64,000 bases of DNA from Malus domestica (Eukaryota > Streptophyta > Magnoliopsida > Rosales > Rosaceae): contig NC_091673.1 in assembly GCF_042453785.1 (NCBI RefSeq), positions 5,420,501 through 5,484,500 of the forward strand. The letters are read 5' to 3'. The translations under genes were made by a program, and so were the position numbers. How positions within the stretch are numbered: position 1 is the stretch's first letter; each line of letters begins with the position of its first letter. Positions 49,101 through 60,030 of this stretch are shown piece by piece. A model generated the notes under the pieces. That model was not told the origin of the DNA, made no database searches, and saw only the letters and a program-made list of their open reading frames with translations.

Positions 49101-52100
49101 AATGCCCCCACACCTGTTGGGCTGCTCGTAGGAAAGGGCAGCAGGTGTAGAGATCTTCTTGCTTTAGGAAACGTAGGACTGCTTCTTATTTTGATGTTGA
49201 TTCTCTCTTTAATTGGAAATTAGGCCCTTCTAGGAAAGGGAAATAAACTTCTCTCAAAGCCTATTTAAGTCCACCTTAAGTGGGTTATTAAATCAACTTT
49301 GGAGAGCAATTTATTCTACCCCACAAGAGAGAGAAAGTTAGAGGATATTTGTTCCCCCTCCTCTATCAATCTTCTACATCTTGCCCGTGCAAAGGACCGT
49401 CTTTCGTTGATTTCTTCATCTTCTCCGTGCTGCACCGATGTAAGAAAAATTTAATTTTTCTTGCCTTCTTCTTGGATTAGTGCTATTGCGGGGCAGCCGT
49501 CGGGGTGGTGCAGTACGTCGGCTGGCAGGGGTCAGGAGTTGGCTCGGCATGGGCCGAGGAGATGTCGTGGCAGGGACTACTGCTTGGGCAGACTTGGCTT
49601 GGCTTGAGCCAAGGGCAGCTTGTGCGGCTGGGGTCGCGGATTGTGGCGCTGGGGCGCAGTGCTAGGCGAGCCGCATGGCTAATGTCCTTTGGGCTCTTGG
49701 ACTTGACTCGGGCCAGGCTGGCGATTGAGAGAAATGAGGAGATTGCGGGTCTCATGGACTGCTGGAATGTTGGGCATGCATGCCTTCTGCCTGCTGGAAT
49801 GCTGGGTTGAGCTCCCCTGCTGAGTCGTTGGCTGCTTAGTCTTCTTTGCTGAAAGAAAGGTGGGCTGCTCCAGAAAGATGAGGTAAAGAGGATCAAGGCG
49901 GATGCATTGGCTCGTTTGATCGCTGTCGTGGAGCTTACTATGAATGAAGATGGAAAGAAAAGATCTTCCCCGCCTGCTCATGAGATGCCTAGTTAAAAAA
50001 AAACTGAAGACTTCTTCTGCTGCTCATGAGGGTCCGCTTGCTACCGAAAGGTATGTGATTGACATGACTTCTTCTAATGGGAAGAAAAATAAGGCTGCTA
50101 GATCTAAGCATGTGGCGTCTTCCATGTTGAGAATGGCTAGTACAATTTTGGATAAGATTGCTCAGCGTAAAGGTTTTATCATGCCCCCAGTGCCGAAGTC
50201 TGTACCAGGACGTTCTTTGGGAGCCAAGTCCGGTTCACCTTTGTAGAGACTTGCTATTATGAAGAGTGGTAAGGTGGACTCTTCGGAAGACTTGCTTGCT
50301 TTTACTTTTAAGGCTTCCATTGGTGAAGTAGTTGGAGAAGTTAGTGCCCAAACTGGGGCAGCCAAGGGTGAAGCGTCGGATGATGCCGCTGATAAAAGCG
50401 TTACGGCTGTTGAAAGTGTGGCGACCGAGTAGTCGTGGGATGTCCAAGCTGCTGTAGTGTAGTATTTTAGGTAGCCTTTAGGATTTTCTTTGTTTTTCCT
50501 TGTAGCTTTTGTTTTGCTTGAACTCCTTCGGCCTTTGCTAGTTGTTTATAAACATGTTTTCCTTCGTTTTTCTTCATTTTCACTTCTTTTGTTCATGCCC
50601 TAACCTTTAGACTTGATAGACCAGTGGTAGGCATGCTACTTTTTTATAAGCAGACAAACTTGCGTAGCCTATGCAGCCGTAGGTGTTGGTGTAGAACTTT
50701 GCAAAGTTGTTAGCCATAGGGTTGGCAGCCGGATGCCTTACTTACAGAAGCAGACAAGTCCGCGTAACCACTAGGCTGTTAACCTTGACTTTCTTCAATT
50801 CCGTAGGTTGCGTAGCAAGTATCACAACACTTTAGGACTTGGTGTAGGTTGTTCCGCGCTTGGCAGAGGTGAAGCTTATCGACTACGTAGCATGTCGGCA
50901 GTGGATAAAACTTCGTATATGCGCGCTAGCTTGTTTAACCTTTCACAAGAATGTGCGGTTGTATAAGTCTAGTGCGGCTTCACTGCTCGAAGGGCAAGCC
51001 GTAGGCAGTCTTCCGGAATCCGTAGGCTACCTTAGTGCACTCGGTAGCAGCTTTAGGATTCCAGGGCAGCCGTCCATCGGATGTACTGCGTAATGTGCCC
51101 TCTCCGTCTCTAGGGCCCGGTTCCCCACGGATTAGGCCAAGAGACCCAAAATCCTTCAGTTAGCTAAGCCTTGAAAAAGACCATTGCGGCTACTTCTAGG
51201 AATCCCGGCGCAAGCCATCGTGCATCTAGTTATACTAGGGCAGCCAGGCTCATCCACGTCTGGATATTCGGAGTGTAAAGTTTATCCTCCCGTCTTGGAG
51301 AGCTGACCCATATGGGTGTCGGAGAATTGGTTTACCCTCTCGCACTGGAGAGCATGGTTGGTCCCTCGGGGGGCGCAATTCCTGCGATAAGTCCCTAAGA
51401 AGGGTGCAGTCTTCTTTTGAAGTGCAGGAGTGATTAGTTGTTGTAAGCATGCAGCCAAGCCAAGTTGTGATTACTTCTAAATTCCTCATTGAAAAACGAG
51501 TGAAACGAACGAGAACTTTAGCTGTAAGGTAGGAACTGCATAACAACTGGATAGTCCTCAGCTTGTGAAGTGGTGCCCGTCGAACTTATTGAGTCTTCGG
51601 GTTTTGATGTAGCGGGAGGTCACACATGGTACTTCTTCAGATTGTAGGCCATCCATTTCTTTTCAATCTTTTTGCCGCTTCATGGTGGTGAGGGTGTAAT
51701 TACTCTTGCCCCCTACTCTGTTGATCTTGTACGGACCTTCCCAGATGGGATCCATCTTTTTGGAGCCTTCTCTGCCGGCAGTGATGAAGGCTTTTCTGCG
51801 TCGTCGACATGCAAATGCCAGAAGTCTCCATCGGGTGGAGTAGGCGCAGCTAGAGTGTGCTCGGCTACTTCTGAGGCATCGTTGGGCCGCTCTATTACGT
51901 CACCTAGGCTCAGCGTGAAGACGCAGTAGGGAGCTGTGGAGATGTGGCCATGTCATACGCAACAGGAGATGCTCAATTGCCGGTATTGGGCCACTCTAGA
52001 GTTGAATCATTGAGCAAGGGTCGGCTAAGGCCGTGTGATGCGCAGCAAGAAATGGTACTCAACTGCCCGTACATGTTGCTCCTATGTAGAATCTTTTAGG

Positions 52101-52450
52101 GTGACGAGGACAAAACTTGCTTTCGAGTGTGTCCTTCCAGTGTTGCGTTAGTCAGAAAACTTTACATCCGCCAGGGTCTACGCCTTTATCGTCGCGCGTC
52201 TGGATTGGGCAGAATAGTACGTCATTAGGATGATTGCATGCGTTTGAAAGTAAAACTTGTGCTTCTGGGTTGCAACAACTATCGCCAAAGTTAGCTTTTG
52301 AATTTTTAATAACATCGAGGAGAGCTTTTGAACTGTAGAATACAGGTAACTGTGGAATACAGGTAGTCGGGCCCCCATCTCTTCTCGCATGATGGTAGAG
52401 CTTATTGCTACTTTAGATACCGTCAAACATGTGAATAAGTCCTCTGCTGC
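49101..52450. other. Post-gag internal region of the LTR element
   Basis: Mostly non-coding in the element's own direction. Several stretches are open on the opposite strand (+), for example about 49880-50430, with Lys/Ser/Ala-rich composition. Tat-lineage gypsy elements are known to carry an extra, often antisense, frame in this position, which may be what remains here. The identity is not certain and it looks broken. Confidence 0.45.
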
Positions 52451-53944
52451 TTCTAGGGAGGTGATGTCGGGTACTTCTTCAAGTCATTGAATGTGCATTG
52501 GCGAGCCTCATCCCAAAGTGCATACTTCTCTGCCAAAGCAAAAGAGTCTGCCAGAGTTAGATCTTCTTTCATGATCAATTTTCCGAATAGCGGGTGGTCT
52601 GCTGGAAGTCCTTTTTGGAAGGCTGCTCTAGCTATCGAGTCGTTGCATCCGACTATTTTTGCCTTCTTTACTTTGAACCTCCTCACATAGTCGCGAAATG
52701 ACTCATTTGGGTTCTTCTTGACGTTGAACAAATGATCAGATTTCTTTTTTATCGAGCGATAGGATGAATATTCTTTGGTGAAAACCAAAGAAAGTTCGTA
52801 GAAATTCCGGATGGATTGTGGCGGCAGGGTGTAGAACCAATCTTGCGCCTCGCCTTGTAGAGTGGTGGTGAATATCTTGCACATAAGCTCATCGTTGTTT
52901 CGATAAAGGATCATTGCGCTTCGGTAGCGCTTTAAGTGTCTCTCCGGGTCTTCATCCCCTTTGAAAGATGTGAAATGTGGCATGCTGAACTCTCGTGGAG
53001 GCTCTGCCTGCTCGATCTCGTCCGTGAAGGGTGACCTGCTTATGTTGGTCATGTTCCATCGTAGTGCCTCGTCGGTGACCTCGTTGCATTGGAAATCATG
53101 CAATCGCTTGGTCAAGAGTCTCTCTACTTCTTCCTGAATTTGCCTTTGTTGGGGTAGCAGAGCTCTCGGCTGCCCCCAGCCATGACTTGCTGGTCTAGAC
53201 TGCTCTTCCATGTGTTTGGCTCATCTACGCCGCAGATGCAGTGCATGTGGTGCGTTCCTAGCAGGCGACCGAGTTCTTCGCATGCTGCTGGTTGAACTTG
53301 AGCTGGATTGAGTGACTGCCTCTCTCCGTCTGTCGTGCTGCCTACTCTGATGTGAGGTGGATGATGCTCCTTGTGGGCTTAGCCGCGAATGAACACTTTG
53401 TCCGGAAGGTTGCTCATGTTGACTATCGGAGTGTGACCCTAACCGTGAATGTATGCTCATCCGTGGGCCTAGTCGAGAGTACACGCTCCTCCGCGCGCTA
53501 AGACGGGAGTATACGCTATCTCGGGGGCCCAATCGGGAATGTACACTGCCTGAACGTTCGGCTCGTGGCTGGTCGAATGGCTGCTTGCCGGGACGCTGTT
53601 GGAAAGGTTCGTCTGCCCTTGTCCTACTTCGGGATACCTCGTCCGGGGCACGTTGGATCCCGATACGTTGCAAAAGTTGATTCACCAAAGTTGTCTATTG
53701 TGCAAGGGCGCTCGTCAACTCTATGACTTGTCGAGACAAGTGTTGTTCGCCATTTGGATTGGAAGAGCTTGGAAAGAATGCGCCTCCTTGGGCAGTGGAA
53801 ATGTGGTAGACTCCGGGCGCGAGATTTGAATTGGGAAATGTCAAATCCGCGAAAAAATATGGTGAGAATGCCCCCGGCTCGATGGTAGGTCCGGATGGTT
53901 GAGATAGTCTTGGGTCGACTTGGGCTGCTTGGAAAGCCACTGGA

Positions 53945-54445
53945 GCATGATGGGCCGTGAGAGTGGGCTGCTCGTCGGGAGCAGGCTGGGTCACGAGAGC
54001 AGGCTGCTCGGCAGGAGCAGGTTGGGCCGTGAGAGTGGGCTGCTCGACGGAAGCAGGCTGAACCACGGGAGTGAGCTGCTCGTCGGGAGCAGGCTGGGTC
54101 ACGAGAGCAGGCTGCTTGGCAGGAGCAGGCTGGGCCACAAGAGTGGGCTGCTCGACGGAAGCAGGTTGGACCACGGGAGTGGGTTGCTCGTCGGGAGCAG
54201 GCTGGGTCACGAGAGCAAGCTGCTTGGCAGGAGCAGGCTGGGCCACGGGTGTGGGCTGCTTGGCAGGAGCAGGCTGGGCCACGGGAGTGGGCTGCTTGAC
54301 GAAAGCAGGCTGGGCCACGGGAGTGGGCTGCTCGTCGGGAGCAGGTTGGGTCACGAGAGCAGGCTGCTTGGCAGGAGCAGGTTGGGCCGTGAGAGTGGGT
54401 TGCTTGACGGGAGCAGGCTGGATCACGGGAGCAGGCTGCTCAATG
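53945..54445 (-). repeat. Pro/Gln-rich coding minisatellite within the LTR element
   Basis: Tandem units of about 30-36 bp encode variants of QPAPxKQPxLVTQPAPDEQPT on the minus strand. Unit order is variable, which suggests recent expansion. Confidence 0.8.
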
Positions 54446-54508
54446 CGCGGTGCATGTGAATGCGAGGCTTGGGCTTGGGTCCACGTAAACTTGGATGGCA
54501 CGGCTCGG

Positions 54509-54895
54509 GCCGTGGTGAAGGCTCCATGGACCTCGCCACGATTGGCTACCGAAGTAGCCACCGCGGTGGTTCCCATGGTGGCCGTGGTGAAGGCACCATG
54601 GACCTCGCCGTGGGTGGCTACCGAGGTAGCCACCGCGGTGGTTCCCATGGTGGAAACTCGTGGTGGTGATGCCGCTCCCCTTATTGTCGCATTTTGCCTC
54701 ACGGATCTCCGGGCCGTGGTGAAGGCTCCATGGACCTCGCCACGAGTGGCTACCGAAGTAGCCACCGCGGTGGTTCCCATAGTGGCCGTGGTGAAGGCAC
54801 CATGGACCTCGCCGCGGGTGGCTACCGAGGTAGCCACCACGGTGGTTCCCATGGTGAAAGCTCGTGATGATGATGCCGCTCCCCTTATTGTCGCA
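54509..54895 (-). repeat. Higher-order tandem repeat within the LTR element
   Basis: Four units of about 70-75 bp containing ccatggacctcgcc, arranged as two larger copies of about 200 bp. On the minus strand they encode repeated ATSVATRGEVHGAFTTA phrases. Confidence 0.8.
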
Positions 54896-55139
54896 TTTAG
54901 CCTCACGGATCTCCGCAATCCCATTTCTTGAACATTAGAATTTTCACTTGTGGAATTTTCTAAATTTCTAGCCATTATATTTTGCTTATACGTTTTATCA
55001 AAGAACCTTTGCAAGTAAAAAATTCTAATAATAAGAACGTATGAAAAATATTCAAATGGACTAGAAAATAAAGAAAAAACCTTTTTGTGCGAGAGTCTTC
55101 TACGAGTATGGATTTCAACTCTCAATGAAAGCACCAATT

Positions 55140-55771
55140 TGTGGATGCAAATTTTCTCCTCTTCGATCTTGGACGATTTTGCACCTACAAAACAACTAGC
55201 ACCTTAGGTTAAGGCCAAGAGCCTCACGCGCCCACGATGAATGGGGGGGGCTTTGGCCGAAGAACCTCCGATGCCAAAGTTAGAATTTTAGAGAGAAATA
55301 GTGTTTGGAGTATTTGTGATTTTTTGTGAGAGAGTTGGAATGAATTTTTGGTGAGAATATGTGTTTATTTATAGAGTTAGGGTTTGCCCTATTTGAATAA
55401 TAGTAGCCAGCCATAGGGTTTTTGTGGGGGTTAATTTCATGTTTAATTTGCCAATTTATTGGCTAATTAAATATGAAAATAATAAATGGGTGGTTGTTAT
55501 AAAAATGAATGATTATTTTAATAAGGAAAATGGGAAAGATGAGGATGTTATGGAATGTTTGAAATAAATGGCTAATTGAATAAGGAAAAAATGAGGTAAA
55601 AACATATATGAAATAGGTTTTGAATTGTTACCCATTTTGGGTACTCCTGACTTGGTTGATGGATGATTCTCCACTGCTCGCGTGTAGGAGACCCGGTATG
55701 CCTCCAGGGTATTTTTGTCCTATTTTGTCCAAAAATCCACGTGTCGCCTAGTGAATATTTTTGGCTCCACA
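55140..55771 (-). repeat. 5' LTR of the gypsy-type element
   Basis: 632 bp partner of 48472-49100. It is 5' with respect to the minus-strand element because the primer-binding-type sequence adjoins its inner edge at 55139. Confidence 0.93.
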
Positions 55772-55776
55772 ATTAT

Positions 55777-55922
55777 GACGGCGTTATCCACACACTACAT
55801 TTGAACTTTTACATATCTTTCATAATTTTTTACTTTCGAATCAAATAAATTGGAGAAAATCAAAGGATAAAATTTAACAAGAGATTGTGTAAAAAGTAAA
55901 AGAATGTGTGGATAACACAACC
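55777..55922. mobile_element. Family C MITE next to the LTR element
   Basis: 146 bp with inverted ends gttatccacaca and tgtgtggataac. Its 9-bp target duplication TAATATTAT is found at 55923-55931 on the right and, across the LTR element, at 48463-48471 on the left. The LTR element therefore landed exactly at this MITE's left edge. Confidence 0.88.
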
Positions 55923-56282
55923 TAATATTATGATCACTTATACAATTTGGTTCTTTATATTTGTGCCCATGCAGAACAAAAATGTAATTTGTACGGTGAA
56001 GAAAAATTATTGTAATATTTTAGTTTTATTGTACCAAGACATTAATTTTAAATTTTAATGGTACTAAAACATTATTTTAAAATTTATTGTACCAAACCAT
56101 TAATTCTTTATTTATTATTCAAGGTCAAATTGTTCAATTATAAATTTTTAGTTGAATAAACTTTTGTATCATAAATAATATTAACAACGGCATTAAGATT
56201 GTTTATCTTCTTTTATTCGAAAGGTTTTCGTTATAACTTTTTTGTTTTATAGAAAAAAAAATTGAATAATTGCAAGTAACCT

Positions 56283-56370
56283 TTTACCACAGTGGTAGAA
56301 AGAAGCCGAGCTCTTGCATGGCAGCGTAAATTCAAATCTCATCAGTAGCTAATATAACCCGTGTCACTCA
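56283..56370 (+). mobile_element. Degenerate tRNA-related SINE head
   Basis: The phrase accacagtggtagaaagaag followed by aaattcaaatctcatc resembles pol III A and B boxes at tRNA-like spacing. No tail or target duplication is clear. Confidence 0.4.
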
Positions 56371-57253
56371 TTTTAAATGTATTATATGCACTGATAAATA
56401 TCTAAATTACTAGTCATATAATACACATTTCACTTTCGAGTTTGGTGCTAAATTAAATAAATAAATAAATAACATGTGCATTGAAAAATATCTAAATTAC
56501 CGTGTCATTTTTCGTTAAAACTCCCTTATATTTTTAAATAAAATAAATAAAAAACATGTGCATTGAAAAATAAAAAATAAAAACAAGATACAAATATAAA
56601 AGGACATGTAATGCTAAGGAAATTAAATTTGTAGAGAAAGTTTTGGAAATTAAGAGACATAGAAGTTGATAATTGGTTTATTACTTAAACGTTGATAAAC
56701 ATGCTTATTTCCATTGATTACACATCATTTAATTTATAAATTTAATCTCTCTAGCATTATTCATAAAATGACATACTAGATGTAAGACTAGTCTACTGCC
56801 ATATATTGTGGCAGGGGCCCACGTGGCAGCTGTGAAGAGAATTTTAAACCAATAAGCAAATAATCAAATTACAAAGGTAGACTCGAAACACTAAAATTAG
56901 TAAACTCCATGAGGAACGTTCGTGCATGTCCCGGATAGCAACAGCTTTAAGAACTTAAGGGTTTATTCGGAATTATATTTAAAATAACTGAAAATGTTTT
57001 TTGTGAAAGCGATTTTAGAGTCAATTTTTAGTAAAAATTCAAGTGAATATTATAAAATCACTTGAAGTGCTTCTTGCAAAAAACACTTGAACTGCTTTTA
57101 AAACCGAAAAACATTTTCACTAAAAATACATTCAATCATTTTAAAAACACTTCCAAAAGAGTCATAATAATATTGTATCATCAATTTTTCTAGAAGATGA
57201 ACAACAAGAAGATATTTGACACAGGATATATGGGACCTTTGCCTTTGGTGGTG

Positions 57254-57281
57254 GGGATTGGGATTGGGATTGGGATTGGGA
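57254..57281 (+). repeat. GGATTG microsatellite
   Basis: Five uninterrupted hexamer-like units within tggggattgggattgggatt. It is not the plant telomere repeat (TTTAGGG). Confidence 0.85.
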
Positions 57282-59478
57282 ATGCAGTGCACGTCCTTCA
57301 AAGGCTTTGCTTGCCACAATTATTTCATCAATCAATTCCCACACCTTTGAAAATTGAATTTAGCTTTTGTTTCATGGAATGACAGAGCCAGAATTCAATT
57401 AATTCCCACACCATTTAAATTCTATTATGCAAACACAGTAAAATATATCACACATGTCATAAATTTTGAATTCTCTATCACTTCGTATTTTTTATAATGT
57501 TTTATATTATTAACATAAGAATAAATATTAAATCGTGATGTGACAAATAGTTCATAAAAAATTAAGATAGTCAGAGTAGCATCCATTTCCATTGAAAAAA
57601 ATATTGGAGTACGCCCGTTACTCCAAAAGATTTAGGTGGGTCTATCTGCCCCATCGACGCGAAGCTGGATAAAGCCCGAACCTTTTGTTTGTTTCCAGCT
57701 ACTTTATCCTTGGGATCAACATTTTTCAGTCTTATATGGATTTGAAATTTATGGAAGCACCGAAATTGAAAATTAATATTTGGACATACAATTTACGTAA
57801 CTCCTACCAACCTCAACAAAAAAAAATTATTAACTAATTTACGAGTTATAATAAATGTTGAACAATATTTTTATGTTTTAAGCTATATAATGGATAAAAG
57901 TGTTACCTCAAATTTGAACCATCAATTTTTAATATAGATAAATTTTGAAGCACTTCTGGTAAAAATATTTTTTAATTAAAATTAAAAATATTTTTTGGAA
58001 ATAGACTTAGAAATGCTTCATGAAGAAAAACACGGTAAGTGATTCTCCAAAAATGCTTTTGCAACCTAAAAATAGAATCAAGTTATTTTAACGTAGTTAG
58101 AACGGATTATTCTATTGTTGTTAGAAAATCACTTAGTCTTTTTAAAAGCAATTTCAAACAAGAATCGATCTCAATCTCTTACCACTTTGACACATGATTT
58201 ATGCATGGCTATGTAATGTATCCAAATCTCCACAACCAAAGTAAAAGAGAAGAGAAAAAATCCCTACGACCAAAGAGATAAGAAAACAAGTGAAAGTTCG
58301 AAGGGAATGGCCGTATCACATTCATATGGCCAAACCAAAGTTGACCAACGTTAATTGTCATCTGGGAGGTAGTTAAAGGAGTTGACTCACGTGCCGTCCA
58401 GGTAAATCTGCACGCCAACTTATGTTGCATCTAGGTTTTACTTTCTGTACGTCTTATTACAAACACCGATCCAACAATCTTCACACTTCGTACATCACCC
58501 ATGAACCCATCATTTCACCAACATATGATTTACTAATATCCTCGAGGGGACGACGAGAGAAACCTGATTGCAATTTTAACATAGCAATATTTAAATTTAT
58601 TACGTATAATTATGTATTTTAATTTGTACACATAACATCATGCAATTAATTTGTAATATCATCGCTCTAACATCTTAGTTACATGTAAGTCCTCTTTAAA
58701 AACGAGTTATTTGCTCTACTACATGAATTTCTGGTATCTTCGATATCATCACCCTGACGTCTTAGACCATCTTTAAAAGAGATGTCAAATTTTGAACATA
58801 AAATTTAAATTTTGATAGCTTATGTGGCACTTTGAAATCTTTTAAAGTTTTGTTCTCCAATCGATATGTCAAATTAAATTATTATTTTATTATTTTATAA
58901 AATAAATTATTAAACTAATTAAAATTTAATAAAGAACATTTAAAGTTTAATCAATAATTTGTTCACCTTCCTTGATTGAAAAGAAGAAAAATGTAGAATA
59001 ATTACATCGGTCAACTCAACATTAATTATAATAAATGATTAAACTAATTAAAATTAATAAAATACATTTAATAATTAATAAAATAAAATAAACATTTGAA
59101 GCTGCTGTCAAATTTGACAGCAACCTCTTTTGCTGCCAATCCATGTCATCGCCACATAGAATTTGACACTTTGGTTGAAGAATATTAGTATGGTCTTTTT
59201 TTACTGTTATAGCTGATGTGTACATTTTGGCATCTCCTTTGGAGATGCTCTTAGTCGCTTGATTTTCTCACAATTTGTAAGGTTGGGTATCCCTAATGAA
59301 TTTTGTAACAATGGTCATCAAATTCAACTTAACATTGTTGTCTCCAAGTTCTTCTCAAACATTGTTGTCTCCAAGGAAAACCAGGCAACTGGAGTTTAAA
59401 ATATATAACTTCCTAGGCTTGGATTTTATAACAGTATCACTGAGCTCATAGATTAGGATTTGAATTTGAAACTAATAA

Positions 59479-59556
59479 AATAACGTACCCAGTGCACAAG
59501 GCTCCCGCTTTACGTAGGGTCTGGGAGAGGTGAATGTCGGCTAGCCTTACCCCCAT
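59479..59556 (+). mobile_element. Short SINE-type fragment (Au-like) with 20-bp target duplication
   Basis: The segment gtgcacaaggctcccgcttt to gtcggctagccttaccccca is a plant dispersed repeat I associate with Au-type SINEs. It is flanked by a perfect 20-bp direct repeat (59459-59478 and 59557-59576), as expected for target-primed insertion. It is only 78 bp long, so it was truncated on or after arrival. Confidence 0.65.
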
Positions 59557-60030
59557 TTTGAATTTGAAACTAATAATAATATAAAAAATATAAAAAAAAA
59601 TGGAAACAAAAAAAAAAACCAAAGAAGAAATAGTTGAAGCACTTGACATTGCATGGTCAGCCCAAAAATTAATCAAGGTGGGCTGAAGCCACCATGGCCC
59701 AACCTGTTCTACATCTACAACATGAACATTTTAAGAAGAAAATGCATCGACGTTAGGAGAAAAATTTGAGGAGTGCCCGACACGAGTTCAGGGCCTACCT
59801 AAGTTTCTCTCCCAAGACAGTTATATAAATTTACCTATTTGCTGAAGAAGCTGTGTGGTGGGAGGATCAGTGTGAGCAGAACAATATACAGCATGCTCCA
59901 ATTGCAACGCCCAAATCTTGATAATCCTTGAGATTTTAAGATTATGCATTAGTCTCTTGCATCCTCCTACTTGTATGCTTGTAAACTTTAATCAAATGGT
60001 TAAAATTATTAGGTGGGAGTATAGACGAAC

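Larger units (their letters stand above)
52453..55137 (-). other. gag region of the LTR element
   Basis: The downstream part (52453-53211) has a recognisable retrotransposon gag core: EPPREFSMPHFTSFKGDEDP, HLKRYRSAM and the QDWFYTLPPQSI segment with NESFRDYVRRF. The middle part is Arg/Ser-rich with repeated HSRLGP/YSRLGP phrases. The upstream part is an Ala/Thr/Gln/Pro-rich low-complexity stretch. It is described as a fossil; no intact Gag product is claimed. Confidence 0.75.
48472..55771 (-). mobile_element. Ty3/gypsy-type LTR element, pol-less, very young
   Basis: A 7.3-kb element bounded by LTRs (TG...CA ends) and a 5-bp target duplication ATTAT (48467-48471 and 55772-55776). It reads on the minus strand: LTR, primer-binding-type segment beginning TTGGTGC next to 55139, a gag region (about 52.4-55.1 kb), a long non-coding tract, a G-rich polypurine tract near 49101-49115, then the second LTR. 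No reverse transcriptase, RNase H or integrase is seen, so it depended on a helper. The LTRs differ by about one substitution and one 3-bp indel, implying insertion within roughly the last 0.1-0.2 million years if usual plant rates apply. Structurally whole, coding-incomplete. Confidence 0.93.
55932..60030. other. AT-rich intergenic region
   Basis: About 4.1 kb without a recognisable gene. Contains a SINE-like tRNA relic (56283-56370), a GGATTG microsatellite (about 57254-57281), a SINE fragment (59479-59556) and a long AT-rich tract at 58780-59110. All open frames are short and without family signatures. Confidence 0.55.

Noticed and set aside
49480-50246. Host protein-coding gene on the + strand inside the LTR element
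   Set aside because: Frames are short, interrupted and contained between LTRs. They are better explained as part of the retroelement's non-gag region.
53920-54931. Long + strand frames with GSRLGHESRLLGRS-like repeats
   Set aside because: They mirror the minus-strand Pro/Gln-rich array in the LTR element. The repeat keeps other frames open too; there is no independent evidence of a gene.
57254-57281. Interstitial telomere repeat
   Set aside because: The unit is GGATTG, not the plant TTTAGGG. It is treated as an ordinary microsatellite.
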